Shown here: positions 53,485-64,000 of the stretch, in pieces
How positions within the stretch are numbered: the stretch's first letter is position 1
How the letters are laid out: the number at the start of each line of letters is the position of its first letter
NCBI GenBank assembly: GCA_947646735.1
Contig: CANTFK010000986.1
Location: forward strand, 124,001 to 188,000
Source of the DNA: Peronospora farinosa
Taxonomy: Eukaryota; Oomycota; Peronosporomycetes; Peronosporales; Peronosporaceae
Length of the DNA stretch: 64,000 bases
Reading direction: 5' to 3'
The notes under the pieces: generated by a model
Seen by the model: the letters and a program-made list of their open reading frames with translations, nothing else
Databases searched by the model: none
Told to the model about the DNA's origin: nothing
Program-made: the position numbers and the translations under genes

Positions 53485-55324
53485 AACGGAACTAGTTGTG
53501 GGCAAGCCCAAACAGGCTATGCCTAACGTGGCAGTCGGCGACCCTCATCGGGTTAACGAAGACCACCTCGAAGAAAAGTCGGCAGTGCCTGATGCGGCAC
53601 TGGGCAAGGTGCTTGCCATGCTCGGAGACCTATCTGATCGGCTGAATCGGATGGAGGTCTCCCAGAAGGAGCATGCCGGTGGACACCGGAAGGACTCTGC
53701 GGAGTCAAGCGTCTTTGGTTCGGCTCTGGGAGCGGGTGGAGAGATGAACATCCAGGCTTTGGAACTTACCCCTCCCCGGAAGAGGTCACCGAACGACGTG
53801 TCGCCGGCTACGTGCTTTGGAGCCAGACGACACTACGAAGCTGATGATGCAAATCATCGAGCAGGCCATGTTGAAGCAAACCGCAACATGGGATAAGCGC
53901 CGGAACCTGCACAATTTATGGCAGGGGTACCAGGCTATTACCCCGGCGCGGGTATGCCGAACGTGATGCATGCAAACCTAAGACAACAGGTTGTGGGGAT
54001 GCCAGACGCGCAACATCGGAAGCTTGCACTACAAGCTTTTGATGGTAAGGTACTATACCATGGCCTTGGTAGTGGTTTCCTCGGATGGGGCAAGGAATTT
54101 GTGCGTCAAGTTGGTTTTGCCGAGCGTGCGTGTGGATTCACGTGGCCGGAAGACATCAAGGTGGATGTCTTAGGACAACACCTGGCCGGTAAGGCACAGA
54201 CGTACTATCGTCGTCAAGTGGAGACTTGGTGGTGTGAAAGTCAAACCCTGGAGCATGCTATGCAAAGGCTGCTTCAGACCTTCAGCACTAAAATCACGCC
54301 TGCCCAAAGCATGAAATTGTTTACGGCTCCCAAGGCACCTCACATAAGTTGGACGGACCATTTCCTGTACCTGATGGCAGTCAGTGATGCTTGCGGAGGG
54401 GCAGATACCCTGGTGTTGGATAACATCGTCCATTATGCAGACCCGCATATGCGAATGACCATGATGTCCAGGCTGGACATTCATCGAACCGACTGCTTGC
54501 GCCAAGCCGAGGAATTGGCACAGTTCTCCCAGTCAACGGAGATTGACAACCACGCGAAGCATCTCGGACGTGACGTGGTCAATGCTGTTGAACCAAGAAA
54601 GGAGTCAAGAGACAAGTTCAAGCACAAGGTACTGAAAGAATCAAATGACAATGACCAACGAACGTGCTACAGATGCGGCGAGGTGGGACATATCAAGTCG
54701 ATGTGCCCCAAGAGACAGATGTCCAAAGTCCCAAGACCAAGTTTCACATTTGCGATCGACAATGGTGATCGTCTCCAAGACAATCACTGGATCCTCGACA
54801 GTGGGTCGAGCAGACACCTTGTCAACGACTTGTCTCTGCTCGTCAACCCGAGCGACTGTCGAAACGAATGCTTGACAGCTGCAACAGATGGAGGTGTGCT
54901 CCGGATTACCAAGCAAGGGAGTGTCAACATTGAAGTTGTTGCACTCGGGGTTGTGAATTCTATCCGACTTCTCGATGTACAGTACGCCGCGAACCTCGAG
55001 CGAAACATCATCTCGTATGGTAAGCTTGAGGCTAAGGGATGTGTACTTGAGTACCGAGGAGGGAGACTTGTGTTAACCTCTGGTTTTGGAGGTGCACCGG
55101 TTATGGATGTGGAGTGCAATAACAATGTGCTAGTTGTTGCAGTGACAGGACCATGCAACAAGACCTCACATTTACCACCAAGGGAGATGACGGCTGCGAT
55201 CAATTCACCTGAATATAACTCCGATTCGGATGTTCAGAGTGGTACCTTGATGCAATTCCATCGTCGCTTGGGTACGAAACGATCATCAAGATGGCCAAAG
55301 ACCCGGCATCTGGTATCAGGCTGA
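53477..55324 (+). pseudogene. Copia gag-protease
   Basis: One frame from the ATG at 53477 with an in-frame TAA at 53894. The zinc knuckle C-YRC-GEVGH-IKSM-C is near 54664-54705, and the copia protease motif WILDSGSSRHLVND near 54788-54830. The GAG-pre-integrase segment begins LMQFHRRLG and then loses several bases near 55275, so the frame ends at 55324. Gag would package RNA; the protease processes the polyprotein. Confidence 0.85.
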
Positions 55325-56901
55325 CTGACACGAGGCGCATGAATTGCTTGGCCTGTGCACAAGGCAAGCAAACCAAAGCATCACAGTCACGAAAAGACTC
55401 AGGCCAAAATTCTCCCATCGATGTGATCGGTGGAGTAATTTGCTCCGACCTCAAGGGCCCAATGACTCCAAGGGATCGCCTGGGTAACCGTTACCTGGTC
55501 AATTTCATTGACCACAGGTCAAATTATTGCCGTGTATTCTTGGCCAGATCCAAGGATGTTGCTGCCCTCAAGTTCAAGCACTTTCTGATGAGCTTTGAAC
55601 GAGAGTTCAATTGCAATATCCACGTACTACGCACGGACGGAGGTGGCGAATACAAGACCTTGGACGTGTTTTTTAAGACGAATGGAGTCTCGCGTCAAGT
55701 CAGTGAAGCCAGAAATCAGGCAAGTAACGGCAAAGCTGAACGGATGCATCGGACAATTATGAATATGGTCCGAAGCATGGTGTTTGCTTCACACCTGCCT
55801 TTGCTTTTCTGTGGCGACGCTGCTGAGTATGCAACTTACATTCTCAACAGAAGCAGGACCAAGTCGAATCCAGGTGGGGTGTCTCCGATGGAATTTTTGA
55901 CCACGAAGGTGCCAAACCTGAACGACATCGTGGCGTTCGGCTCCACGTGCACGGTGCACGTGGATGCAAGGAACAAATCACTTGGAGAGCGAGGGAAGGC
56001 GGCCATCATCATTGGAAAGAGTAATGAGACGAAGGGGTACAAAGTGTACATCCCCAAGGACAAGGTGGTCGTGGTAACGCAGCACGTACGCAACATCGAA
56101 ACACTGTCGGATGGGCGTAACGGTCAAGACTACTCGTACACCGAAAGGATTGAACATCAGGAGGAGATATCAACCGATGATCAACAGAAGGTTCAAGTAC
56201 CTTCAAGTGTCAAGAAACGGGCGGCGAAAGCTCGAAGTGGCCGTAAGCCCGGATGGACTAGGGAACGACACGACACAAGGTCAACGAGCAGACGTGCTAA
56301 GAAAGTTGTTGGTAAAGGCCCTGCTGAACGACAGGATGTCGTGAATGCAGTCATCGCTCAAGATCCAAAGCACTATGGCGAAGCCATGCGAAGTGGTGAT
56401 CGCCAGAAATGGACCACGGCTATGACTGAAGAGTTGGATGCTCTGAAGTCAAACGGCGTGTGGACGATTGTACTACCACCGAAAGGTGCACACGTCTTGC
56501 ACAACAAGTGGGTCTATAAAACCAAGACTGATGCAAACGGGGACGTGGAGAGGTACAAGGCTCGCCTGGTGGTCTGTGGGAACGAGCAAGTGTTTGGTGT
56601 CGATTATACCCTAACGTTTGCTGCCGTCATGGATTTGGCAACGGTAAAGTTGATTTTGGTGCTCTCCAGGCGTTGGAACGTGCCTGCCCGACATGGTGAC
56701 GTTCCCAATGCCTACGTCAAGGCTGAAAAGGAGGAGCACCTTGACATCTATATGAAGGCGCCCAAGGGCATGGTTTTGAGTGACCAAGAGCTTAAGTTGC
56801 ATGGCGTGGAAACATCAAGTGACCTGGTCCTCCTGTTGAAGAGAAGTCACTGTAAGGCCTCAAGCAAGCTGGAAGGCTTTGGAGTAAATTACTTGATTTA
56901 A
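55291..56901 (+). pseudogene. Copia integrase and start of RT
   Basis: C-LAC of the integrase zinc finger, then the DDE core: SDLKGPM, RTDGGGEYK and NGKAERMHRTIMN, with all three acidic residues present. RT begins with WTTAMTEELDALKSNGVW, HVLHNKWVYKTKTD and YKARLVVCG. A frame change near 56850 breaks the conserved YGLKQA region. Confidence 0.85.
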
Positions 56902-57992
56902 AGCTACGTCAAGGTGGTTTCCAACAATGCACCACGGATATGTGCTTGTACTACAAGTACAAGGGTGAGACGTGCACGGTGGTTGGCGTCTACGTGGACG
57001 ACCTATTGGTCACAGGGACTGAGCAAGGGGCCGTGGATGAATTTTTCATGTAGATGAGCTCGCTGTCCATCAAGGACCTAGGCGTCGTCAACAAGTTTCT
57101 TGGTTTACGAATCAATTTTAAACGACGAGACAGGATACGTTCTGGACCAAGAAGTCATGATCGACTTACTGTTAAAGGAGTTCGGACTGGATTCAGCTAA
57201 TGGGGTGAGGACCCCAATCGGGGACGAGTGCAATGCAGAAGACGAGGACACTGTAGAATACCTGGTGCAAAGGGCGAACCAAGTGTGAAGTCGTTCCAGT
57301 CGCTGGTTGGGAGCCTGTTGTGGATAGCAAGGTGCACGCGTCCTGATATCTGCTTTGCTGTTCACAAGGTAACTAGGCAGACACACAAGCCAACGACAAA
57401 GGACTGGAAGATCGCAAAACGTATTGCAAGATACTTGAAGATGTCGAAGGGCTTGAAGTTGCACCTCAATGGTGTCGGACCTACATCCAATGATGTCCAG
57501 GTCGAATGTTGGAGCGATTCCGATTTCGCTGCCGACAAGTCTGATCGCAAGTCAGTCTCCGGGTGTGTCCTCACTTTGGATGGAGCCGTCGTGATGTGAA
57601 CGTGCAAGAAGCAGTCCGGTGTGTCGTTGAGCACGATGGAAGCGGAATTCATCTCTGCGTCACAAGCGAGACGTGAATTGCTGGGCCTACGGGAACTACT
57701 CGTCGAATTGAAGCTGAAGATAAGCGAGCCCATGCCGATGTGGGTTGACAACCAAGCGGCAATCAAGCAACTCGAGTCCGAGAAAAGTACCTCAAGCGCG
57801 AAGCATGTGGACATTCGATTCAAGTTTATACTCCATCATGTGCGTGAAGGTGTCGTGCAATCAAAATTTATCAAGTCTGAGGACATGATGGCGGACATAT
57901 TGACCAAGACGTTACCGGCACCAAGAATGGAAGACCTGCGAGCGATGTTCAAGTTGAAGTCCATCCAGGATGCGGTTGAGGAGGAGTGTTAG
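56889..57992 (+). pseudogene. Copia RT (second half) and RNase H
   Basis: The catalytic box VYVDDLLVTG lies near 56988-57018 in an intact stretch. A TAG at 57052, a frame change near 57105, another near 57290 and a TGA at 57597 (a Trp position) follow. RNase H shows CWSDSDFAADKSDRKSVSG, STMEAEFISAS and MWVDNQAAIKQLES. The last stop codon (57990-57992) is formed by bases 4-6 of the 3' LTR. Confidence 0.85.
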
Positions 57993-58362
57993 AAGCTATT
58001 GTTGTTGATAGGCCGTGAAGGTCAAGGGCAATACCCTGTTACGCGGTCAGTAACAACCGTACCTGATTGACTAAACAGATTTGACGTGCTGACAGATGGG
58101 ACGAGGCGACGATATCGCCACGTCGGACCATCAGGATGTTGCGACATATGGGACGAGGCGACGAGATTACCACATCGTCTTGTCGATGTCGTAACAGATG
58201 GGACGGAGCGGGATAGACGTGAACTATAGATGGTATAGTTGCAGTCGGTTTCGCATGCATGTGTAGGTATTAACGAACGAGGAAAGTTAATGCTTAATAT
58301 ATTTTACTTTTACTTCTACCTCTACGTGCACAAGTGCACCACTACTTCACTTCAATCTAACA
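57987..58362 (+). repeat. 3' LTR of the copia element
   Basis: 376 bp, directly after the purine-rich GGTTGAGGAGGAG. It differs from the 5' LTR by A/C changes at 58049 and 58325. Confidence 0.93.
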
Positions 58363-59101
58363 CTTTCTTCGGATGGTAGCGTAGAATCTGGACGGAGATG
58401 AATTGTAGGGAAGAGACGAAAGTATTGTTAGGAATCAGGTAAAGACAATGGCACGTCTACATTCACGGCATCTTCTTATTCTTACAGGCAGCTAATGACG
58501 GCAGCAGTCCTACCATAAATCATCGTGTTTGCTTTCATTTCATTCAATCCATATGCTACTTGTTTTCTTTTGCTATCATGTGAGCTTCTCGAAGGACTAT
58601 CGAGATCTGTGCAGCAAGCGAGGAGTACGACCTGGAGGACAACGCGTCGTCCTTCTGCTTGCTGCTGAATCTGACTTTACGTATAATCGCGACTAAATTG
58701 CAAGATGGGTGGACAACATCTAAGGGTGAAGAAACGGGATTACGTATCGATAAAGTGATCAAGTATGTGCTCAAGCTCATATATCTTCATGACAACGTGC
58801 TAAGCCCAACCACTTACGGCTCAATTGACTCTTATCATCTTGCGTTAGGTTGCAGCAAAAAAATTCGCTAATTGTTACTGCACGGCCTTTACGATAAACT
58901 TGTTCTTTGTATATAAAGATAATCTTGATATAAAGAGCAAATCTGGTTGTAAATGCTATTGTATAAGCTATACTAAAAACAACTTTAGTGATGCAGTACC
59001 CTTTCTCTTAAATTCGTGGCAACATTGCCTTTCCAGCTTTGCTCCATCCCATTATTCTTTTTTCATCCTGAAGAAGAGTCAATAGAAAAAAATCCCCTAC
59101 C
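58363..59101 (+). other. NLP 5' flank, right side
   Basis: The continuation of the NLP upstream unit after the copia insertion: TTCTTACAGGCAGCTAATGA is shared with 29551-29570, and CATTATTC followed by a T-rich tract near 59050 is the leader shared by all NLP copies. Confidence 0.5.
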
Positions 59102-59871
59102 ATGAAGATTGCGGGCTTCCTGTGTGTCGCTCTGGCTGGAATTGCTACGGTTGTAGATCAAGTAACGGCCCAGGAAGGTGGTTTTGCTGTATCGTTGAAC
59201 TCATGCCAGAGTTTGAAGAAGGTCGATCCCGACGACATACGACCGTTTCCCCAGCCTCCCGCCAATACAACAGTGAAAAGGCTGCCATTAAATTCAAACC
59301 GATGCTCAACATTAGTAACGGTCGATGCGTCCCGTACCCTGCAGTGAGCAAAGATGGTAGTTATGTCGAAGGTTTTTTTGAGCATAGTAAATCCGCCAAT
59401 TACTGCAAGGGAAATCAACATGGATCTCAAATTTACGGGCGTGCAACCTGGTACAACGAGATATATGTCATCGTGTACACATGGTACTTCTTAAACGAAT
59501 GGGCCACTTCACGCCAAGGCTGGCAGACTTGTGCCTTGTGGGTCGACAATCCTGACAACGTATCCCCGAACATCTTGGCTGTGTCGGTGTCGTCTCCTAA
59601 TCGCAGATTCACGAAACACCTTTATCCAAAACCCCCCACAGTGGATGGCACGAATGTAAAACTCAGGTATTTTCTGAATGACTGGGCCATGCCTCTCTTT
59701 GAAGTCGAAATCACTGATCTTAAAGGTGGCTTTCAGGATCTGATCATGTGGCAGCAACTTACGGAGGAGGCTCGTTGTGCTCTTAATCAAACGAGCTATG
59801 GCAACAGGCAAATGCCCATCAATGAAAACAACTTTTGGACCACCCTGGAAGAAGCGTACCCTTCTGAGTGA
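59102..59871 (+). pseudogene. NLP with one frameshift (right arm)
   Basis: The ATG at 59102 opens a clean signal peptide (MKIAGFLCVALAG, VTAQ) and DPDDIRPFPQPPANT. A single-base loss near 59270 shifts the frame, and the rest of the NPP1 domain is read in the second frame to 59871 (NISNGRCVPYPAVSK, RATWYN, YTWYFLNEW, RQGWQTCALW, FQDLIMWQQLTEEAR). The loss is shared with the left-arm copy, so it predates the duplication or was copied by conversion. The cytolytic heptapeptide is absent. Confidence 0.85.
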
Positions 59872-60121
59872 GGAGAAGTCTGTCGGTGTACAGGTAGTAG
59901 CTAACATCATACGAGAATACAGCATCTTATCTTGTACTCATGCTTCTGCTATGAGCCTTACTGAAATTGTTGTACAGTAGTCACATTGAAGGGTGTAGAC
60001 CTTCCTTACACACGATCGCCCTGAATGTATGTATTCATGTATTTACTACAGCGCTCTCAATGCTTGCAGCGCGTGTCGCTTATAGCGTAAATTATGTCGT
60101 GATAAAGTGCGAAGTTGACAG

Positions 60122-60448
60122 TTGCTGGATGACAAGTTTGATACTTGCAACGGCATCAGCGCGAGAAGACAAAATCGTATAAGCCTCGAAATGTACAGAC
60201 TTGCGGCGCAAATTCTCGTCGAGATACCTCGCTGTTTTTTCTATCACGACAGCATCGAGAAGAAGTGGCAGGCTGAAGCTGTCAAAACTCCAGCATGGAT
60301 CATCAAACGAATCACCAAATCTACGACGATCAAGACATGCAAGGCCAAATCCAAAGAACGTACAGGTATTCGGCTCACTCGGCTACGAAGACATCGCAGA
60401 TCTGGAATGCCGTAAACTTGATGGCTTACGAGGATTCATAACATGAGG
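60122..60448 (+). pseudogene. Copia integrase fragment (right arm)
   Basis: The same fragment as at 51100-51425, with a one-residue difference (AAQ versus AAR). It shows SIEKKWQAEAVKTPAW and PKNVQVFGSLGYEDI. Confidence 0.65.
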
Positions 60449-60725
60449 AGGCAAACGATTTCATTCAACGTTTAATACTAGCAAGTTCATTGGTAGATTC
60501 TAAGCCTGATTAGCAATGCCGTTTTCTCGCTCGAGTCTAATGGTAGTACGAAAATGATCACCTTCAGTGACGGCTATCTGGTTGTCTGGCTATTGCGCGT
60601 TGACAGATGATCAATCACCTTCAGTTTTTTTTCATTTTGACTCACCGGCACTCTTGTTTCGCTACAGCTCGAATTTGACTCATGCTAGTTTCCTAGAATT
60701 CCTTTACGCTGCCGTCGAATGGTCA

Positions 60726-61699
60726 TGTCTACTTGCTGGAACGTCCCTCGGTTGCATTGTATTCTCAAGCCGGTTATACAAACTATGCTGCTTACACAAC
60801 CAGCTTGTGGATACAACGCAACTGAGTGGTGCTCAGGATGTGCCAAACTCGTGTCCACGCGGCGACATATGCGACCTCCCCTCGTTGGTGCGGTCATGGG
60901 CTAGCTGTTCCTAAACCACCTTGGATAGCTCTGAAGTGTCAGCTTCTACCGTTTGCTAGAAAGCCTTGAAGACGTCCGGATTCCCATTGATCTCCTGTCC
61001 AGTGCATACGGGCATGTTTCATAGTATCTCCTTCACTCCTTGGCAACATTTGGAACTTACGTCAACTGTTGTCTCTGTCTCGTCCTGGATGGGAGAGATT
61101 CACTTGCCTCACTGCCATTCTATAAGCTACCCACACTTCATACGCCGCAAGATCGTTTCCATGAGTCCATATGTTGATTGGCGTATGTTGTAGAGCTACG
61201 CACTTCCGCGCACTAGTCCTGAAGCGTCTCCAAAATTCTTGTCAGTGTCAATTCCTGACCCGTTGTACCGACTACACGGTTGTTTCTGCACAAGGCCAAT
61301 AGTACGTGTTGTTCGCAATAGTAGGCTTTTTCATATTTGAAAGCCTTGTACCGAATGCGAAGCTCGGCGTTCAGCTAAATGGCTAGGCCTCAGTGTCGCA
61401 GCTTGGCTTGTTAATGCGTGGTTGCGCCTACCGCCATAATGACGAAAAAGTATGTTCTGTCGCTACTTCAATGCAGTTGCCGGCCCACTATAGCAAAGCT
61501 GAATCTTGCCGTACTTCCGTGGCGCTAAAAGTTACCCTGGTGATCAACTTGTTACATTACAACGCCTGCTGAGCAGGTTGAAAAAGACATGTGAAGATAT
61601 ATTAGTGATATTTCACCAGGCTTGCACTTCCAATTGGATTGGTACGAATTTAATGGCGACGCATTTAGTACACGGATGCACAGTTCAAGCCTTTATTAT
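60726..61699. other. Unassigned region
   Basis: No gene recognised. Imperfect inverted repeat 60751-60773 / 60800-60822 (19 of 23 positions). Short frames do not resemble any family I know. Confidence 0.3.
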
Positions 61700-61775
61700 A
61701 CTTAAGGATTCGTCGGCCGTGGGCATCGAGCCCGTGACCTCCCGGTCTCAAAGTGAGTGGTAAACCAGTACTTCG
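61700..61775 (-). other. tRNA-like decayed sequence
   Basis: On the - strand: TGGTTTACCACTCACTTTGA, GACCGGGAGGTCA, CGGGCTCGATGCCC and then ACGGCCGAC. The last blocks resemble a tRNA T-arm (B box) and acceptor, but the 5' half does not fold convincingly. It may be a SINE head or a tRNA pseudogene. Confidence 0.25.
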
Positions 61776-61921
61776 CGGGGTCGGTGTGATGGTATATTAG
61801 TGCTGGTAATTGATGATAACAAGCTGTTTACCTATAGGGTGCTCTGGTTTCTTGATACTACACATCTTAGGTGCCTCATCCGATAAGAACTTCACGGAAA
61901 GATACCAATAGCCTTTCAACA

Positions 61922-62290
61922 CTCCTCCAGCCTCAGTAGTTATGCACCACCACGAAGGCTTCTCCTATTTATGTAACGCGCGGCGATGGGAAAGCTTTCA
62001 TCAGGAGATCTGCCACCATATTTGTCTTGTCTGCAAGCTCGGTCTTCATCTTCCTCTTAGCAGAGTTTTCGCGCAAGAACTTGACCTTCGTGTCAACAGG
62101 CTTTCCGTTAGCAGATGCTGCTTCATTGTCGATTTGTCAATTTGTTGTCGATATGATAACAAACAGATGGCATAAGTTGCATGCCGATTTCCATCATCAC
62201 CTCTTGATCCCTAAGATTTCGACGCCACCAGCTCCATTAGACAGGCTTCTGCTGTCGACAGAGCTACTGCGGCCTGCTTTCGGTATTGCC
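61922..62290 (-). pseudogene. Copia RNase H remnant with LTR start at 61921
   Basis: On the - strand: AAVALSTAEA and MELVAS, then NGKPVDTKVKFLRENSAKRK, TELADKTNMVADLLMKAFPS and PRVT, in two frames. These match the end of a copia RNase H. A purine-rich GAGGCTGGAGGAG precedes TGTTGAAAGG at 61921, a likely LTR start. The other end of the LTR was not found. Confidence 0.6.
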
Positions 62291-62690
62291 AATCAGAGGA
62301 TACCTCATTGAACAAATTTTACATTTTCTTTTTTCCCTATTGGTCAAAAATATAAAACATTTGCATCCAACCCTAAATATATAAATAAATACAGTAAGAC
62401 ATCGTTTTTTTGTTATATAGACCAGCCAGCACATTTAGATTTTCTCGATACTTGTCCTCTTTGGCAGGGCTTATTATTCCTCTGACCGATCATGGCCATC
62501 GTGCCATGGACGGGCGTTTGTTAGCCGGATGTTCTGGGTGCCAACCAGTCCGGATAGCCCCAATAATTTTGTTTTGGGGTTCATGCTTCTACGAGAGGCC
62601 GAACTAGGGTTCTCGGCGGGTACCAGTGAGAAAAGTGTGTGCCACATCGTTTTTTAGACCTTGGGTTGGTCGAAGGGGGATTTAAATCTA
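62291..62690. other. Unassigned AT-rich region
   Basis: 62310-62430 is A+T-rich with no feature. After it, 62460-62600 is of ordinary composition with no gene recognised. Confidence 0.3.
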
Positions 62691-62749
62691 CGCCACTTAC
62701 GACATAGGCCGGAGCTTACCCAAGGCACCGGCCTGTGTCGTAAGTGGCG
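62691..62749. repeat. Strong hairpin
   Basis: The arms 62691-62712 and 62728-62749 are 22 bp with one mismatch, separated by 15 bases. The arm begins CGCCACTTACGAC. The short frames on both strands repeat the same peptide because of it. Confidence 0.85.
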
Positions 62750-63103
62750 CAGGGGATACCCCCAGATTTTTTGTCTTACCTGCTTCTTAGGATTGATTGA
62801 CGACAAAATCGAATCCACACTTTTTCGAGGGGTAATACTAGCCGCCATCGCCCTCAGTACCTGGTCTTCGTCTTTCTTACGCTATAAGATCTATCTTTAA
62901 GTTCACTAAGACAAGAAAGTGGCCCCATTCCCTAAGCGCTCCTCCAACCCAGAAGATCTGACTAATCATGCCAATGTCAATATTTTCGTCAGGACGTTAA
63001 GAGGTCGAATGAAAAACATCTTAAAACAAGTTTACAGCATCCAAAGATACGCCAACCCAGGTCTTCCGACGAGAGACCATGGCCAACCATCTAAGGAACT
63101 TTC
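62750..63103. other. Unassigned region
   Basis: A 64-codon frame at 62919-63113 is not recognised. Nothing else was seen. Confidence 0.25.
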
Positions 63104-64000
63104 TATTGGCTGAAAATTCAACCAATTAAAAACTCGGATTTTCGTTGGTTGTCCACGCTTAACCGTTTCGTGAGCTCGCCGCTCCTGCTTTACGCCCCTC
63201 GCTCAAGACTTCAGCAGCTCCGCACCTGTCGGTCCCGGTGGTATTCTGGTTACCTAGCTAGTAACAGACGAGTTTGCGACGGTATACTTTATCTTTGGTC
63301 GGGTTGAGTGGTCATCACTTTCGTCCCTGGTCTTCCTCCTGTCACACTCCGATAGGGTGTGCCTGCGGTACTTGACCCGCTTGCAAAAATCTTGCCATAT
63401 TCGCGTCAAAGAGTGTCTGTAGATTATCCACCGGGTTGGTAGGCGTTCCCCCTAGCATCTTCGCCACGTGGCAGGGAAAATTTCACGTTTTGTCCTTGCT
63501 AAATTTCCATTGGCTGAAAAAGAAAATGATTTTCGTGTTGCCACGCGTCGCCGTTTCGAGATCTCGCGGCTCTTGTTCCACGTTGCGCGCTCGGGCTTGA
63601 TTCAGCGCCGCATCAGTCGGTCCCAGGGACATCCTCGTTACTGAGTTAGTCGACAATGATCTTTGTGATCACTACCCCGCTGCAATTTGGTCGCTCGACG
63701 GCAGGATGTGTGGTGGACCTTGCTTCGCCCATGAGTATCCGTTGACCCCATACCTCTGGGGGTGGGCTGCGATGTCCCGAAGGGTCATCTGGCTGTCCCT
63801 GGACGGTGTTTGCTTGTAAGACGTCGGAGTTAAGTTTCCCTGTGCTGGTGTGTTACCGACGAGAATTGATAAACAGTTGTGAACTTTCTGTTACGTCGTC
63901 GTGATTCTGTCGAATCCCAGGAAAAGGAGGTCGTCCGGGTTGGACTTTCCTGCGACCATGTTTGCTTCTTGAAGGAGGCTGAGTTGCGCGGTGATAGCGT
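63104..64000 (+). repeat. Two diverged direct repeats
   Basis: About 160 bp starting at 63104 (TATTGGCTGAAAA) and again at 63509 (CATTGGCTGAAAA) share ordered blocks: GATTTTCGT, CACGC, CCGTTTCG, TCGGTCCC and GTTAC. The offset is about 405 bp. They could be units of a repeat continuing past the window. No coding sequence was found. Confidence 0.45.

Larger units (their letters stand above)
53097..58362 (+). mobile_element. Ty1/copia element, recent insertion, coding region broken
   Basis: 5,266 bp with two 376-bp LTRs that differ at only two visible positions. CTTTC directly precedes (53092-53096) and follows (58363-58367) as an exact five-base target duplication. Order: gag, protease, integrase, RT, RNase H, as in copia. 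It lies in the shared upstream region between two head-to-head NLPs. Despite near-identical LTRs the frame has at least six lesions. Confidence 0.93.
59020..60725 (+). repeat. Right arm of the NLP inverted repeat
   Basis: Mirror of 50197-52540 (see left arm). The insertion-free target of the poly(A)-ended element is at 60451-60462. Confidence 0.85.

Noticed and set aside
60122..60415. 97-codon frame considered as a new small basic protein
   Set aside because: Together with the neighbouring frame it matches the end of a copia integrase.

Overview
The window looks like an oomycete nuclear genome, most likely a Peronosporales plant pathogen (Phytophthora or downy-mildew lineage). The evidence is several copies of a necrosis- and ethylene-inducing-like protein (NLP) gene with the oomycete type-1 signal peptide and NPP1 fold, spliceosomal introns of 60-143 bp in two host genes, and a dense mixture of chromodomain Ty3/gypsy, Ty1/copia and LINE elements. 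The species is not determined. No bacterial, CRISPR or rRNA features were seen.

Layout. 1-1635: an LTR sits in the 3' end of one NLP copy, followed in tandem by a second NLP cut short at base 1635 by another LTR element. 1636-12780: a Ty3/gypsy chromovirus (G1, + strand) joined tail-to-tail at about 8798 to a nearly identical inverted partial copy (G1', - strand). 12781-16740: an old retroelement fossil with gag zinc-knuckle and retropepsin remnants. 16831-19041: the 3' tail and LTR of another chromovirus. 19659-27652: a complete but multiply broken chromovirus (E3) with both LTRs. 28173-29105: a truncated ALG12-like mannosyltransferase remnant. 29992-30793: a third, frameshifted NLP. 31415-40402: chromovirus G2 on the - strand, whose 3' LTR carries a 912-bp insertion with terminal inverted repeats. 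40530-42833: the only clearly intact host gene, a three-exon hormone-sensitive-lipase-like alpha/beta hydrolase on the - strand. 43.8-45.5 kb: a copia remnant interrupted by a LINE (45491-49936). 50.2-60.7 kb: a large inverted repeat carrying two head-to-head, frameshifted NLP copies, with a copia element (53097-58362) inserted between them. 60.7-64.0 kb: degraded repeats, including a copia RNase H remnant and a strong hairpin.

The window reads as an effector-gene cluster being broken up by retrotransposons. All five NLP copies are truncated or frameshifted. Where the heptapeptide region is present, the cytolysis-associated motif is degenerate.

The most interesting feature is a conserved antisense reading frame between integrase/chromodomain and the 3' LTR of the chromoviruses. 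In E3 it is open for 427 codons while the sense polyprotein is broken many times. Recognisably related protein, including a C-terminal coiled coil, is encoded at the same place in the G1, G2 and 17-kb elements. Other notable points are a shared dead reverse transcriptase in three G-family copies, paired-base changes that preserve palindromes in the LTRs, and a copia primer-binding site that matches the initiator tRNA-Met anticodon arm and contains the gag start codon.
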